From assembly GCA_029863035.1 (NCBI GenBank), contig JAOTWH010000011.1, forward strand, positions 1 to 22,956: a DNA stretch of 22,956 bases, in the 5' to 3' direction. The notes beneath the pieces are model-generated. The model was given only the letters and a program-made list of their open reading frames with translations. It had not been told where the DNA came from and searched no databases. This stretch comes from Acidimicrobiia bacterium (GTDB lineage: Bacteria > Actinomycetota > Acidimicrobiia > UBA5794 > JAOTWH01). The position numbers and the translations under genes were made by a program. Positions 8,261-15,621 of this stretch are shown piece after piece; the stretch's first letter is position 1, and each line of letters starts with the position of its first letter.

Positions 8261-9163
8261 TTAGCCCTCAACACTTTGGCCGCGGCCGCTGCGTCGAGCG
8301 TTCAGCTCGATGAACTCGACGATCTTGCCCGCCACATCCACTCCGGTCGCCTTCTCTATGCCCTCGAGCCCAGGGGACGAATTCACCTCGATCACCTTCG
8401 GTCCGTCGTTCGACCGCAGCAAGTCGACACCGGCAACGTTCAGCCGCATGGTGGTAGCTGCCTTCACTGCCGTCGCTCGTTCCTTCGGTGTCAGCTTGAC
8501 CGGCTGCGCCTTACCTCCACGATGAAGGTTGGAGCGGAAGTCATCCTCTGGTCCTTGTCGAAGCATGGCTGCCACCACCTTGCGCCCCACAACGAAGGCT
8601 CTGATATCGGCACCTCCCGATTCGGCGATGTACTCCTGTACCAAGATGTTGGCGTCGAGCTCGCGGAACGCGGCGATCACCGACTCGGCCGCCTTGCGAG
8701 TCTCGGCCAGCACCACCCCGAGCCCTTGCGTGCCCTCCAGCAATTTGACGATGACCGGCGCTCCATCCACGATGTTCAACAGCCCATCGATGTCCTTGAT
8801 GGCATGGGCACTGCCCGTCACCGGCACCGGTACCTCGGCGCGGGCCAACAACTGCATGGAGCGGAGCTTGTCACGCGAACGGGTGATCGCCTGGGAGCGA
8901 TTCAGCGGATACGCCCCCATGACCTCGAATTGACGCACCACCGCCGCACCGTAGAAGGTGTAGGAGGCTCCGATGCGTGGGATGATCGCGTCGAATTCCA
9001 ACACCTCACTGCCATATATGACATGGGGATCTGACGAGGTGATGTTCATGAAGCAGCGCAAGTAGTCGACCACCCGCACCTCGTGACCCCGTTGCTCGGC
9101 AGCTTCTCTCAGTCGAGAAGTGGAGTACAACGAGGGCCGCCGCGACAAGATCCCGATCCTCAT
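8261..9163 (-). CDS. rimK: RimK: ribosomal protein S6 glutamate ligase (ATP-grasp)
   Basis: The 300-residue protein adds glutamate residues to the C-terminal tail of ribosomal protein S6. It is highly similar throughout to E. coli RimK as remembered: N-terminal [21 protein letters not shown], then [31 protein letters not shown], the ATP-grasp segment [30 protein letters not shown], and the metal-binding end [18 protein letters not shown]. All ATP-grasp blocks are present and the length is normal. The ATG overlaps the protease gene stop by 4 bp (ATGA), a RimB-RimK pairing known from other bacteria, where the protease is thought to trim or regulate the added glutamates. S6 itself is not in the window. 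Related ATP-grasp ligases can use other acceptors, so the target is inferred from close similarity. Confidence 0.93.
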   Translation of the reverse strand: MRIGILSRRPSLYSTSRLREAAEQRGHEVRVVDYLRCFMNITSSDPHVIYGSEVLEFDAIIPRIGASYTFYGAAVVRQFEVMGAYPLNRSQAITRSRDKLRSMQLLARAEVPVPVTGSAHAIKDIDGLLNIVDGAPVIVKLLEGTQGLGVVLAETRKAAESVIAAFRELDANILVQEYIAESGGADIRAFVVGRKVVAAMLRQGPEDDFRSNLHRGGKAQPVKLTPKERATAVKAATTMRLNVAGVDLLRSNDGPKVIEVNSSPGLEGIEKATGVDVAGKIVEFIELNARRSGRGQSVEG

Positions 9164-9612
9164 GAACGCTCTTCCTTGGGCGGTCTGCCGAACAGGTACG
9201 AACGGCCCGGGTCGACGACAAAGCGATTGCGAACGGCTTGGCGGCCCAGCAACATCCGAAAGCCCATTTCGTCACGGCGGGTGAGCGTCAGCTCGATGTT
9301 CCAGGTTTTGTCGCCAATCCGCACCGGTGTCGAGATGACCGGACGCCGCTCGGACTGTCCGCTCGAACTGCGCACCCTGACGTAACGCAGAACCTCGGCC
9401 TTGGCCTGGACCGCCGCTGCTCGGTTCCGCTGCCTGGGATGGATCTCGAAGGTCGCAACCTCATTGCCTTGCTCGCCCGTGATTTCGAGCCCAAAGGCAT
9501 GGAGTGCAGACATTCCAGCTCCGGTGTCGACCTTGGCCTTGATCGCTTCCACCTTGAGCTCGGGCAGTGCCAACCACTCTCGCCAACCCATGCGGGGTTT
9601 TTCCTTGCTCAC
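9160..9612 (-). CDS. RimB-like retropepsin-fold protease (RimK partner, 'ATP-dependent zinc protease' family)
   Basis: The 150-residue protein has one aspartic-protease-like motif, DTG, at residues 29-31 within [14 protein letters not shown]. The conserved C-terminal [23 protein letters not shown] block also fits. Both belong to the small retropepsin-like family that usually sits beside rimK (RimB in Pseudomonas). The frame extends upstream to 9690. GTG at 9612 was chosen because GGAGG lies a few bases before it and the family homology begins there. A longer start would also collide with the divergent gene start. The usual family motif reads DTGARTS; here the R-T pair is G33-M34. It overlaps rimK by 4 bp and is the first gene of the minus-strand run. 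Despite the family name, no zinc motif is visible. Function is inferred from context. Confidence 0.85.
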   Translation of the reverse strand: MSKEKPRMGWREWLALPELKVEAIKAKVDTGAGMSALHAFGLEITGEQGNEVATFEIHPRQRNRAAAVQAKAEVLRYVRVRSSSGQSERRPVISTPVRIGDKTWNIELTLTRRDEMGFRMLLGRQAVRNRFVVDPGRSYLFGRPPKEERS

Positions 9613-9627
9613 AACACCTCCAAGAGG

Positions 9628-9649
9628 ACCGCGAGCGTACCCGCGGTAC
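9628..9649. promoter_or_regulatory. Small palindromes in the rimB / GYD-protein divergent promoter region
   Basis: The 77-bp gap between two divergent genes must hold both promoters. It contains GTACC-cgc-GGTAC (9637-9649) and an overlapping ACCGCG...CGCGGT pair (9628-9633 with 9642-9647). Either could be an operator or a leader hairpin. No clear -10/-35 pair was identified. Confidence 0.3.
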
Positions 9650-9689
9650 CCACCCGGACTAGCGTCCAGAAGGAGAGAAAGGGGCATCA

Positions 9690-10013
9690 ATGCCTAAGTA
9701 TCTGATCCAGGCGAAGATCTCGCACGAGGGGCTGAAAGGCACCATGGCCGAGGGCGGCTCCGCCCGGCACACCGCGGTCAAAAAGGCTGTGACCAGCATG
9801 GGCGGCACGCTCGAGTCGTTCTACTACGCGTTCGGTGAGAACGACATAGTTGGCATCGCTGAGATGCCGTCGAATGCGGCAATGGCCAGTTTCGCATCGA
9901 ATGTTGCTTTGGCTGGAACGGTGTCGGCCTTCGCCACCACTCCACTGCTGGAGCCGTCCGAGGTAGACGAAGCGATAACGCTGAAGGTGGACTACACGCC
10001 TCCGCAGGCGTAG
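9690..10013 (+). CDS. GYD-domain protein
   Basis: The 107-residue cytoplasmic protein matches the GYD domain family, small ferredoxin-like alpha/beta proteins of unknown role. The pattern is the N-terminal PKYLIQAKISHEGLKG strand-helix, then a GGTLESFYYAFGENDIVGIAEMP hairpin, the region the family is named after (here the 'GxYD' becomes GENDIV). The A/V-rich helix SNVALAGTVSAFATTPLLEP follows. ATG 9690 is preceded by AAGGGG at good distance, with AGGAG further upstream. It is divergent from rimB and appears to be a single-gene unit closed by a hairpin just after the stop. No catalytic residue is recognisable. I give the family only. Confidence 0.8.
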   Translation: MPKYLIQAKISHEGLKGTMAEGGSARHTAVKKAVTSMGGTLESFYYAFGENDIVGIAEMPSNAAMASFASNVALAGTVSAFATTPLLEPSEVDEAITLKVDYTPPQA

Positions 10014-10051
10014 CACCTACCAGGTCGACGGGCACCAGCCTGGGCTAGGTG
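10014..10051 (+). terminator. Strong hairpin directly after the GYD gene
   Basis: CACCTA and CCAGG (10014-10024) pair with CCTGG and TAGGTG (10039-10051), giving an 11-bp stem with a 2-nt bulge and a 14-nt loop, beginning right after the TAG stop. No U-tract follows, as is common for actinobacterial terminators. The rest of the gap to 10142 shows no gene. Confidence 0.5.
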
Positions 10052-10142
10052 GGTTGGCCGCGTCCTAATAGCCGGGAACCTGCCACCTATTCGGCTCCGT
10101 CTCATGGGTATCAACTGATATCTATCGATTGGATTACTCACC

Positions 10143-10637
10143 ATGATCAAGAAAATGCTGATGCTGCTCGTTATGTTCGCGCTGGTCGCGGCGGCCTGCG
10201 CCGACTCGGAATCCGACCCCAGCGCGGAGGAGCTACCGACTGCTCCTCCCGGGGCATTGGCGGCCTGCATAGAGTCCGAGCCCGACTGCAACGACACCGT
10301 TCAAATAGAGCCTGGCGATACGCCACCCCCCGGCGACGACGCCGGACAGCCGCTCCCCGACGCCGCTGACCTAACTGTGTCGGAAGCCCTGGAGGCTGAC
10401 GGCTTTGCGGCAGTAACCGGATTATTGTTCGACGACGGTTCCGGCTGGGTGCTGTGTGAAGCGCTTGCCGAGTCGTTTCCCCCGCAGTGCCCCGGCCCAC
10501 GCCTCCCCGTCACCAACTACAAAGTGGATCCCAACGACGTTCAAGAGAGCCAGGGCATCCGCTGGACCGACGTTGGCGTGGCCATCTACGGTGAACTCAC
10601 CGACGGAACGCTGGTGGGCGCGGAGATCTCCGAGTAG
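10143..10637 (+). CDS. Small secreted lipoprotein, unknown function
   Basis: The 164-residue protein begins MIKKMLMLLVMFALVAAAC, a short basic, then hydrophobic signal ending in a lipobox with C19 as the lipidated residue. An acidic, proline-rich linker follows (about 20-75). A folded C-terminal domain (about 78-162) has C105 and C116 in LCEALAESFPPQC and a GIRWTDVGVAIYGELTDGTLV end. This 'LC-(x)8-PPQC ... W(T)' layout recurs in actinobacterial lipoproteins I have seen described only as hypothetical, and may form an OB-like barrel with a disulfide. Four non-lipid cysteines (42, 49, 105, 116) could form two bridges, consistent with an extracytoplasmic site. It is a single gene facing the copper protein gene across a shared hairpin. 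I do not recognise a function. Confidence 0.78.
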   Translation: MIKKMLMLLVMFALVAAACADSESDPSAEELPTAPPGALAACIESEPDCNDTVQIEPGDTPPPGDDAGQPLPDAADLTVSEALEADGFAAVTGLLFDDGSGWVLCEALAESFPPQCPGPRLPVTNYKVDPNDVQESQGIRWTDVGVAIYGELTDGTLVGAEISE

Positions 10638-10671
10638 TCGGCCTGCGATTCCGCTTACGGAGCTCGAACGC

Positions 10672-10702
10672 AGAATGACCCGCCACCACGGCGGGTCATT
10701 CT
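10672..10702 (-). terminator. Perfect 13-bp hairpin terminator between convergent genes
   Basis: AGAATGACCCGCC (10672-10684), loop ACCAC, then its exact complement (10690-10702). It lies between the lipoprotein (+) and cupredoxin (-) genes and can serve both. Read on the minus strand, the hairpin runs into a TCATTCTGCGTTCG trailer. The same arm and trailer recur at 17871-17904. Confidence 0.75.
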
Positions 10703-10771
10703 TGAACTCCTCGCAAGCGCCTGAAGCTCGCGGCGTCGCCTATCTCAGCGTTCAGTCGAGAACTGCGATGC

Positions 10772-11203
10772 CTAACCGGACGAAACGGTAAGCGATCCTT
10801 CCATGCCGGCGTCGAAGTGTCCATCGAGCGCACAGATGATCTGGTACGTCCCCGCTGCAGGTGCTTCGAACTTCAGCGTTTTGGTCTCACCGGGTTCGAT
10901 CTCCTCCTCGACGTAAACGAAGTCGGCGAGCAGCTCCTCTTCGGTGGCAGGGAGATCGGCCTCGCTGCTGATCTCGACCCCGTCCTGCAACAGCACCCAC
11001 TCGTGCAGGATGCTCCCGTCGTTGGTCACCTCGATCGTGATCTCCTCACCGGCCGCCACAGTCCACGCGTCCGGGTTGAACGCGAATTCCGTCGTAATCG
11101 CCTCGATGGACGTGGCAGCACCCTCGTCATCGTCGGAGCTACAGGCGCCAACCGCCATGAGAAGGGCTATTCCGACGAACATCACCGCTCGTTTCTTTGA
11201 CAT
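10772..11203 (-). CDS. Lipid-anchored cupredoxin (type 1 copper protein)
   Basis: The 143-residue protein begins MSKKRAVMFVGIALLMAVGAC, a lipoprotein signal with C21 as the lipidated cysteine, followed by a short acidic linker. The mature domain (about 32-142) is a plastocyanin-like fold with a full type 1 copper site: H67 in SILHEWVLL, then C124, H129 and M134 in the C-x4-H-x4-M loop CALDGHFDAGM. It should sit on the outer face of the membrane and carry electrons or copper. The frame is open to 11512, but ATG 11203 was chosen: AAGGAG lies about 10 bases upstream, and the signal peptide starts there. It is divergent from the MacB-type transporter genes, so the two may share control. The electron partner is not visible. 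Confidence 0.9.
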   Translation of the reverse strand: MSKKRAVMFVGIALLMAVGACSSDDDEGAATSIEAITTEFAFNPDAWTVAAGEEITIEVTNDGSILHEWVLLQDGVEISSEADLPATEEELLADFVYVEEEIEPGETKTLKFEAPAAGTYQIICALDGHFDAGMEGSLTVSSG

Positions 11204-11413
11204 ATATGAAAACTCCTTGCTAGTTACCGGGCAACCGAGGCACGTACCGTTGTTGCCGACCCCTCTGAGTTCGCCCGATGGCTGGCTCTTGCGATTCCCC
11301 ACCGACGAGACTACTGAGACCCGCTGAGCGACGCCGAGGCCCATAGGGCCATAAAGCCCTGTTACCCATCGATGCCAGCAGGCAGGGTTCCTACAAACGG
11401 GAACGGGGGGAAA
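11204..11413. promoter_or_regulatory. 210-bp divergent intergenic region with several hairpins
   Basis: This gap separates the cupredoxin gene (-) from the ABC operon (+) and must contain both promoters. Visible inverted repeats are GGCAAC/GTTGCC (11230-11235 with 11252-11257), GGCCC-ata-GGGCC (11338-11350), and AGCCCTG/CAGGGTT (11355-11361 with 11383-11389, one wobble) enclosing TGCC-agca-GGCA. The last three would fold in the 5' leader of the ABC mRNA. I compared them by eye with known riboswitch cores and found no match. No confident -10/-35 was found. Confidence 0.35.
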
Positions 11414-12148
11414 ATGGCCGAGCCATTCAGCGAGGTCGCGGTTGAGGCGCGCACCACCGACAGCAAGCAGGGTTCGTTGATCGACCTGCGCGGAGTCGAG
11501 AAGACGTATCACAGCGGCCGCCTGGAGTACCGCGCCCTACGGGGCATCGACCTGACGATCAACCACGGCGAGCTCGCCGCCATCGTCGGCCCCTCTGGCA
11601 GTGGTAAATCGACCATCCTCAACATCGTCACCGGCATAGACCGCCCCTCGGCCGGCACCGTCAATGTCGGTGGGGCGAGGATCGACCAGATGAGCGAGGA
11701 GGAGCTGGCGATCTGGCGGGGCGAGAACGTAGGGATCGTTTTCCAGTTCTTCCAGCTGCTTCCGACGCTGACAGCGCTGGAGAACGCCATGTTGCCCTTG
11801 GACTTCGCCAAGGGCGAAAGCGGCGAGGAGCGCACCGCCCGCGCCAGCCGCAACCTGGAACGGGTTGGTCTGGGCGACAAGGCCGACCACATGCCGATGG
11901 AGCTATCGGGGGGCGAGCAACAACGAGTCGCCATTGCCCGGGCGCTCGCTCGTGATCCTGCGATCCTGGTGGCCGATGAGCCAACCGGCAACCTCGATAC
12001 CGATACCGCGAAGCACATGCTCGATCTCCTGGCCGGCCTCAACCGAGAAGGCACCACCATCCTCTACGTCACCCACGACACCGAGTTGGCCGCCCATGCC
12101 CATAGAACGGTGACGGTACGCGACGGCCTGGTCGTCGAAACGGGCTGA
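11414..12148 (+). CDS. MacB/LolD-type ABC transporter ATPase
   Basis: The 244-residue ATP-binding subunit drives the FtsX-like permease encoded next. Walker A is GPSGSGKST (59-67), the Q-loop is Q111, the signature is LSGGEQQR (164-171), Walker B is ILVADEP (184-190) and the switch histidine is H221. TGNLD after Walker B and the GSGKST form are typical of the MacB/LolD/FtsE group, which works by mechanotransmission on periplasmic or surface substrates rather than by bulk transport. ATG 11414 was chosen over the ATG at 11372 because GGGGGG lies just upstream and the extra N-terminus has no family match. Its stop is 3 bp before the permease GTG, so the two form an operon. Confidence 0.93.
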   Translation: MAEPFSEVAVEARTTDSKQGSLIDLRGVEKTYHSGRLEYRALRGIDLTINHGELAAIVGPSGSGKSTILNIVTGIDRPSAGTVNVGGARIDQMSEEELAIWRGENVGIVFQFFQLLPTLTALENAMLPLDFAKGESGEERTARASRNLERVGLGDKADHMPMELSGGEQQRVAIARALARDPAILVADEPTGNLDTDTAKHMLDLLAGLNREGTTILYVTHDTELAAHAHRTVTVRDGLVVETG

Positions 12149-12151
12149 AAC

Positions 12152-14494
12152 GTGACCACGACCCTCACCCGCAAGTCGTGGCGGGAGCTAACTCGGCGTA
12201 AGGCTCGGACATTCTTCACGGTGGCGACCATCGCCGCCGCGGTAACCGGACTGTGGGTATTCGCCATGCCGCCCCTCATCGACGATGCCATGAACGAGCG
12301 CGTCGAGAGCGACCTCCTATGGGATCTGCGACTCAGCCCCAATGCAGTGGCTCTAGCGGACGCCGATATCGACGCTATTCGCGATCTCCCCAACATCGCC
12401 GGCATCGAGGCTCGGGTGCTGACGAATAGCCCCGCTTTTTACCAAGGTCGCCAGCTGCAGGTGCTGATGGTTGGCGTTGATGACTTCTCCGATCAAGAAG
12501 TCAACGTCGTCCATCTATCTGAAGGCGAGATACCGGGCCCGGGCCAGGTCCTGACCGATCCGCAGAACGCCCGATCTGGTCGCCTCGAGGCCGGTATTGG
12601 GGATGACTTCGCTATCGGTGGGCAACCAGTTGTGGTTTCGGGTATCGGTACCACGCTGCAGTGGAGTGCCACCGTTGACGATGATGACCCCGTCCTCTAT
12701 CTCCAGCTCGACCGGCTCCAAGACGCCATTGAGTACCAAGCCATCAGCTGGATCGACCTGCGGGTCGATGACCACTCCCCCGCCGCTATGGCGGCCGCAG
12801 GCGACACGGTGCGCGACTACCTGGCCGGCGTCGACCCAGAGCTCACCTACTGGGAGGCGCTGCAGATCCGCGAACCGGGTGATTGGCCCGAAAAAGAGCA
12901 GGTCGCCAACGTCGTCCAGCTCATGTACATCATCGCCGGCCTCGGACTCATCTCGGCTCTGTTCATGGTCGCCACCACGATGAACACCGTGGTGCGTGAA
13001 CAGACCCGCGAGATCGGGGTCATCAAGGCGGTGGGGGGTACCAAGCGAGCGATCGTCCGCTCCTACCTCACTACAGCCGCTTTGTTGGGTGGGCTGGGCA
13101 CAGTTGTGGGGTTGGCAGCGGGTATCCCGCTCTCCAACCTGCTGGTGGGTTTCACCGGCCGTCAGTTCTCCGGAATCGAAGCGGGCTTTGGTATTCCGTT
13201 GTGGGTGCTGGCCTTGAGCGTCTTCGTCGGCATAGGTGGAACGATGCTGGCGGCTTTGCCTGCGATCCGACGTGCCACCCGAGTGCCGGTACGAGAGGCA
13301 CTGGTCGATCATGGTCTGGGCGGTACCTTCGGGACCAGCGCCATCGACACCGCGCTGCGCCGCTCCTCCTTCCTGCCGCGTCTCAGCCGCCTGGGAATCC
13401 GCAACGCCGCTCGACGCAAAGGCCGCAGCGTGTCGACCGCTCTCCAGATCGGATTCGCGGTCGGCACCTTCCTCGGCTTTCTGGCGCTTGGCATCACCGT
13501 CATGGACCTATCGGCCAGCACCTTCGACGGCGAGGGTGGCGACATCATCGTGTGGCTGCAGGCTGACGCAAGTGACGCTCTGGCAGCGGTCCCAGAGATC
13601 GATGTGGCCTCTCCCGTGGTTTACGGAGGGGTGGGCATCGGAGGCGATACTTACCAACTGCAGGGCCAAGGACCCGGCAGTACCTACTTCCATCGCGACC
13701 TCAAGGATGGGCGATGGTTCACCGAGGCTGAGGAGGCGCAAGCCGAAAGAGTCGGCGTGGTCGGGCCCGCGTTGGCCAAGGTCGAAGGAGTCAAGGTGGG
13801 AGACACCATCGACGTCGAAACAACGATCGGGCTTGCCACCATCGAGGTAATTGGCATAGACACCCTGATGGTCGACGACGGCAAGGTCCTCTTCATGCCG
13901 CTGTCCACGGCCATCGAGTTGACTGAAGATGAGGTTCCCGAGGCGTACTTCATCGTCGCCGACAACAACGAGCAGGCATTTGTCGACCGAACCGCTACCA
14001 AGATCGGAGGTGCGCTCCGTTCGGCTCGGATCGGCGCCGACATCGAGACCCGCTACATCGAGCGCGAGGCGGAACTTTCCCAGAACCGACTGATCCTCGG
14101 AATCCTCATAATCCTGGGCTTCCCCGTCATCGCCATCGGCATGATCGGGTTGGTCAACACCATGACCATGAACGTCATCGAGCGGACTCGGGAGATAGGC
14201 ATCATGCGCTCCATCGGGGCGAGAGCTCGCCACATCAGGAAAATGATCCGCGCCGAAGCGCTGCTGGTGGCCCTGTTGGGATGGCTGGCCGCGATACCTC
14301 TCGGCTACGGGATCGCCAGGGTGCTCGTCGAACTGTTGAGCAGCTCCTTCGACGTCGCTTTCGCTACCCGCTTTCCAATGTGGCCGCTCCCAATCGCTCT
14401 AGTCGCCACGCTGCTGATAGCGGCGCTGGTGGTCCTCCTCCCGGTGCGCCGGGCGGTGCGGCTCCGGCCGGGAGTAGCCCTCAGGTACGAGTAG
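12152..14494 (+). CDS. FtsX-like ABC permease with two repeats (8 TM)
   Basis: The 780-residue membrane protein is built of two copies of the MacB/FtsX unit. Each has one N-terminal helix, a large extracytoplasmic domain and three helices. Repeat 1 has TM1 about 18-40, an outside domain about 45-255 and helices about 258-285, 305-330 and 345-370. Repeat 2 has TM5 about 430-455, an outside domain about 456-640 and helices about 650-680, 700-730 and 745-770. The paired coupling segments NTVVREQTREIGVIKAVGG and NVIERTREIGIMRSIGA are the hallmark cytoplasmic loops that touch the ATPase. The start is GTG, 3 bp after the ATPase stop. It probably exports or extracts lipids, lipoproteins or peptides, or transmits a signal; the substrate is unknown. 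The divergent copper lipoprotein is a possible functional neighbour. Confidence 0.9.
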   Translation: MTTTLTRKSWRELTRRKARTFFTVATIAAAVTGLWVFAMPPLIDDAMNERVESDLLWDLRLSPNAVALADADIDAIRDLPNIAGIEARVLTNSPAFYQGRQLQVLMVGVDDFSDQEVNVVHLSEGEIPGPGQVLTDPQNARSGRLEAGIGDDFAIGGQPVVVSGIGTTLQWSATVDDDDPVLYLQLDRLQDAIEYQAISWIDLRVDDHSPAAMAAAGDTVRDYLAGVDPELTYWEALQIREPGDWPEKEQVANVVQLMYIIAGLGLISALFMVATTMNTVVREQTREIGVIKAVGGTKRAIVRSYLTTAALLGGLGTVVGLAAGIPLSNLLVGFTGRQFSGIEAGFGIPLWVLALSVFVGIGGTMLAALPAIRRATRVPVREALVDHGLGGTFGTSAIDTALRRSSFLPRLSRLGIRNAARRKGRSVSTALQIGFAVGTFLGFLALGITVMDLSASTFDGEGGDIIVWLQADASDALAAVPEIDVASPVVYGGVGIGGDTYQLQGQGPGSTYFHRDLKDGRWFTEAEEAQAERVGVVGPALAKVEGVKVGDTIDVETTIGLATIEVIGIDTLMVDDGKVLFMPLSTAIELTEDEVPEAYFIVADNNEQAFVDRTATKIGGALRSARIGADIETRYIEREAELSQNRLILGILIILGFPVIAIGMIGLVNTMTMNVIERTREIGIMRSIGARARHIRKMIRAEALLVALLGWLAAIPLGYGIARVLVELLSSSFDVAFATRFPMWPLPIALVATLLIAALVVLLPVRRAVRLRPGVALRYE

Positions 14495-14556
14495 CGAGGC
14501 GAAACCAGGGCCACCGCGGAGAGCCACCCCGTCCCCGTCCGCCAGACCGCTGCGGG

Positions 14557-15621
14557 TCACGTCGTGGCGAGCTTGGTGCGCAGCCTCTTCGTCAGCACGG
14601 CAACCAACACCGCCAGCAGTGCGGCCACTGCGAGCGCGATCACCAGCTCCACCCACACGGAGCTCAGCCCGGCGTTGTTGATCGTCACCTCGTAGACCGG
14701 GTTGATCACCCAGTACGTCGGAAACAGCTTGGCGATCCACTGCGGCCAGCCCGTGAAGATGTAGAAGATCGTCGGCGCCAGCAGGATGAAGCCTGTCCCC
14801 TTGATCAGCGTGAAGACCCCGGTGATGTCCTTCGAGGCCGTGCCGTAGATGAGGCCAATCTCGACCAACATGAGACCGGCAACCGCCAGCACCACGATCA
14901 GCGCCAACGGTTGCGCGGTCAACGCGCTGTTGAGCCACAGCGTGACCACCGCCATAGGAAACGCCAGCACCAGACCGAGGATGCCTTTGGCGGCCACCAC
15001 CTCCGACAGCTTCACGGGCGTGACGACCAGCGCCTCGAGAGTCCGCTTCTCGCGCTCGTCTGCCAGGCTGAACGACGGGAGGAAGACCCCCGCTATCAAC
15101 AACGCGTACATCACGATGAACGGCACCAGGCGAACGGAGAGCGGGACGCCCTCCTCACCGAGCTGCACCAATTCGACGTCGACTGGAGGCGCACCACCTT
15201 CGACCTCACGCACCAGGTCGATCGTGGTCACCGCCAGGATGATCCGGTTGGAGGCGAGGCTCTCGCCGCCGACGTAGAACTCGAGGGGCGGCCGCGCTCC
15301 CGCTCTCACGTCCGCATCGAAGCCTGGCTGCAGGACCAAGCCAGCGTCGAGATCGTTGGCCTCCACCTTGGCCTTGAGGTCCCCTACGTCGTCGAGGAGC
15401 GTGAGCTGGATGCCCTCGATCTCTTCCACTGCTGTGGTGACGGTGGAGGTGCCTTGATCGACGATCCCGAGCCGGGGTTGGGCGTCGAAAAGGTCGCCGA
15501 AGGCCACCTGGAGGACAAGCGTGATCAGCAGGGGCAGTATCAGCACCCACAAGAAAATGGGCGAGCGTGGACCTTGTCGAAAGTCCTTGCGCAGCACTGT
15601 TAAGACCCGCGCCAGGCTCAT
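14557..15621 (-). CDS. ABC-2 type permease, second subunit
   Basis: The 354-residue membrane protein has one helix near the N-terminus (about 22-40), an extracytoplasmic domain (about 45-170), then about five helices. The cytoplasmic motif ADEREKRTLEALVVTPVKLS precedes the core helices, as in NatB/YhiH-type ABC-2 permeases. The frame is open further upstream, but ATG 15621 was chosen because it overlaps the preceding gene stop by 4 bp (ATGA), and MSLARVLTVLRKDF is the standard N-terminus. It is the last gene of a three-gene operon with an ATPase and a related permease, which together suggest a heterodimeric exporter like YbhFSR. It faces the FtsX-type operon across 62 bp without a clear terminator. 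The substrate is unknown. Confidence 0.88.
   Translation of the reverse strand: MSLARVLTVLRKDFRQGPRSPIFLWVLILPLLITLVLQVAFGDLFDAQPRLGIVDQGTSTVTTAVEEIEGIQLTLLDDVGDLKAKVEANDLDAGLVLQPGFDADVRAGARPPLEFYVGGESLASNRIILAVTTIDLVREVEGGAPPVDVELVQLGEEGVPLSVRLVPFIVMYALLIAGVFLPSFSLADEREKRTLEALVVTPVKLSEVVAAKGILGLVLAFPMAVVTLWLNSALTAQPLALIVVLAVAGLMLVEIGLIYGTASKDITGVFTLIKGTGFILLAPTIFYIFTGWPQWIAKLFPTYWVINPVYEVTINNAGLSSVWVELVIALAVAALLAVLVAVLTKRLRTKLATT

Noticed and set aside
11204..11320. Known riboswitch (c-di-GMP, SAM, cobalamin, ZTP types) in the cupredoxin leader
   Set aside because: Some GGTTGCC/GGCAAC elements recall c-di-GMP-I ends, but the conserved core sequences are absent and the GGCAAC/GTTGCC loop is only 16 nt.
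10772..11512. Cupredoxin gene starting at 11512 (246 residues)
   Set aside because: The extra 103 residues have no family match and no signal peptide at that end. ATG 11203 has a good ribosome site and a perfect lipoprotein signal.
14281..15603. 440-codon open frame on + across the end of the FtsX permease and the ABC-2 permease
   Set aside because: It is extremely rich in Arg, His, Gln and Asp, typical of an antisense reading of a membrane-protein gene, and overlaps two well supported genes.
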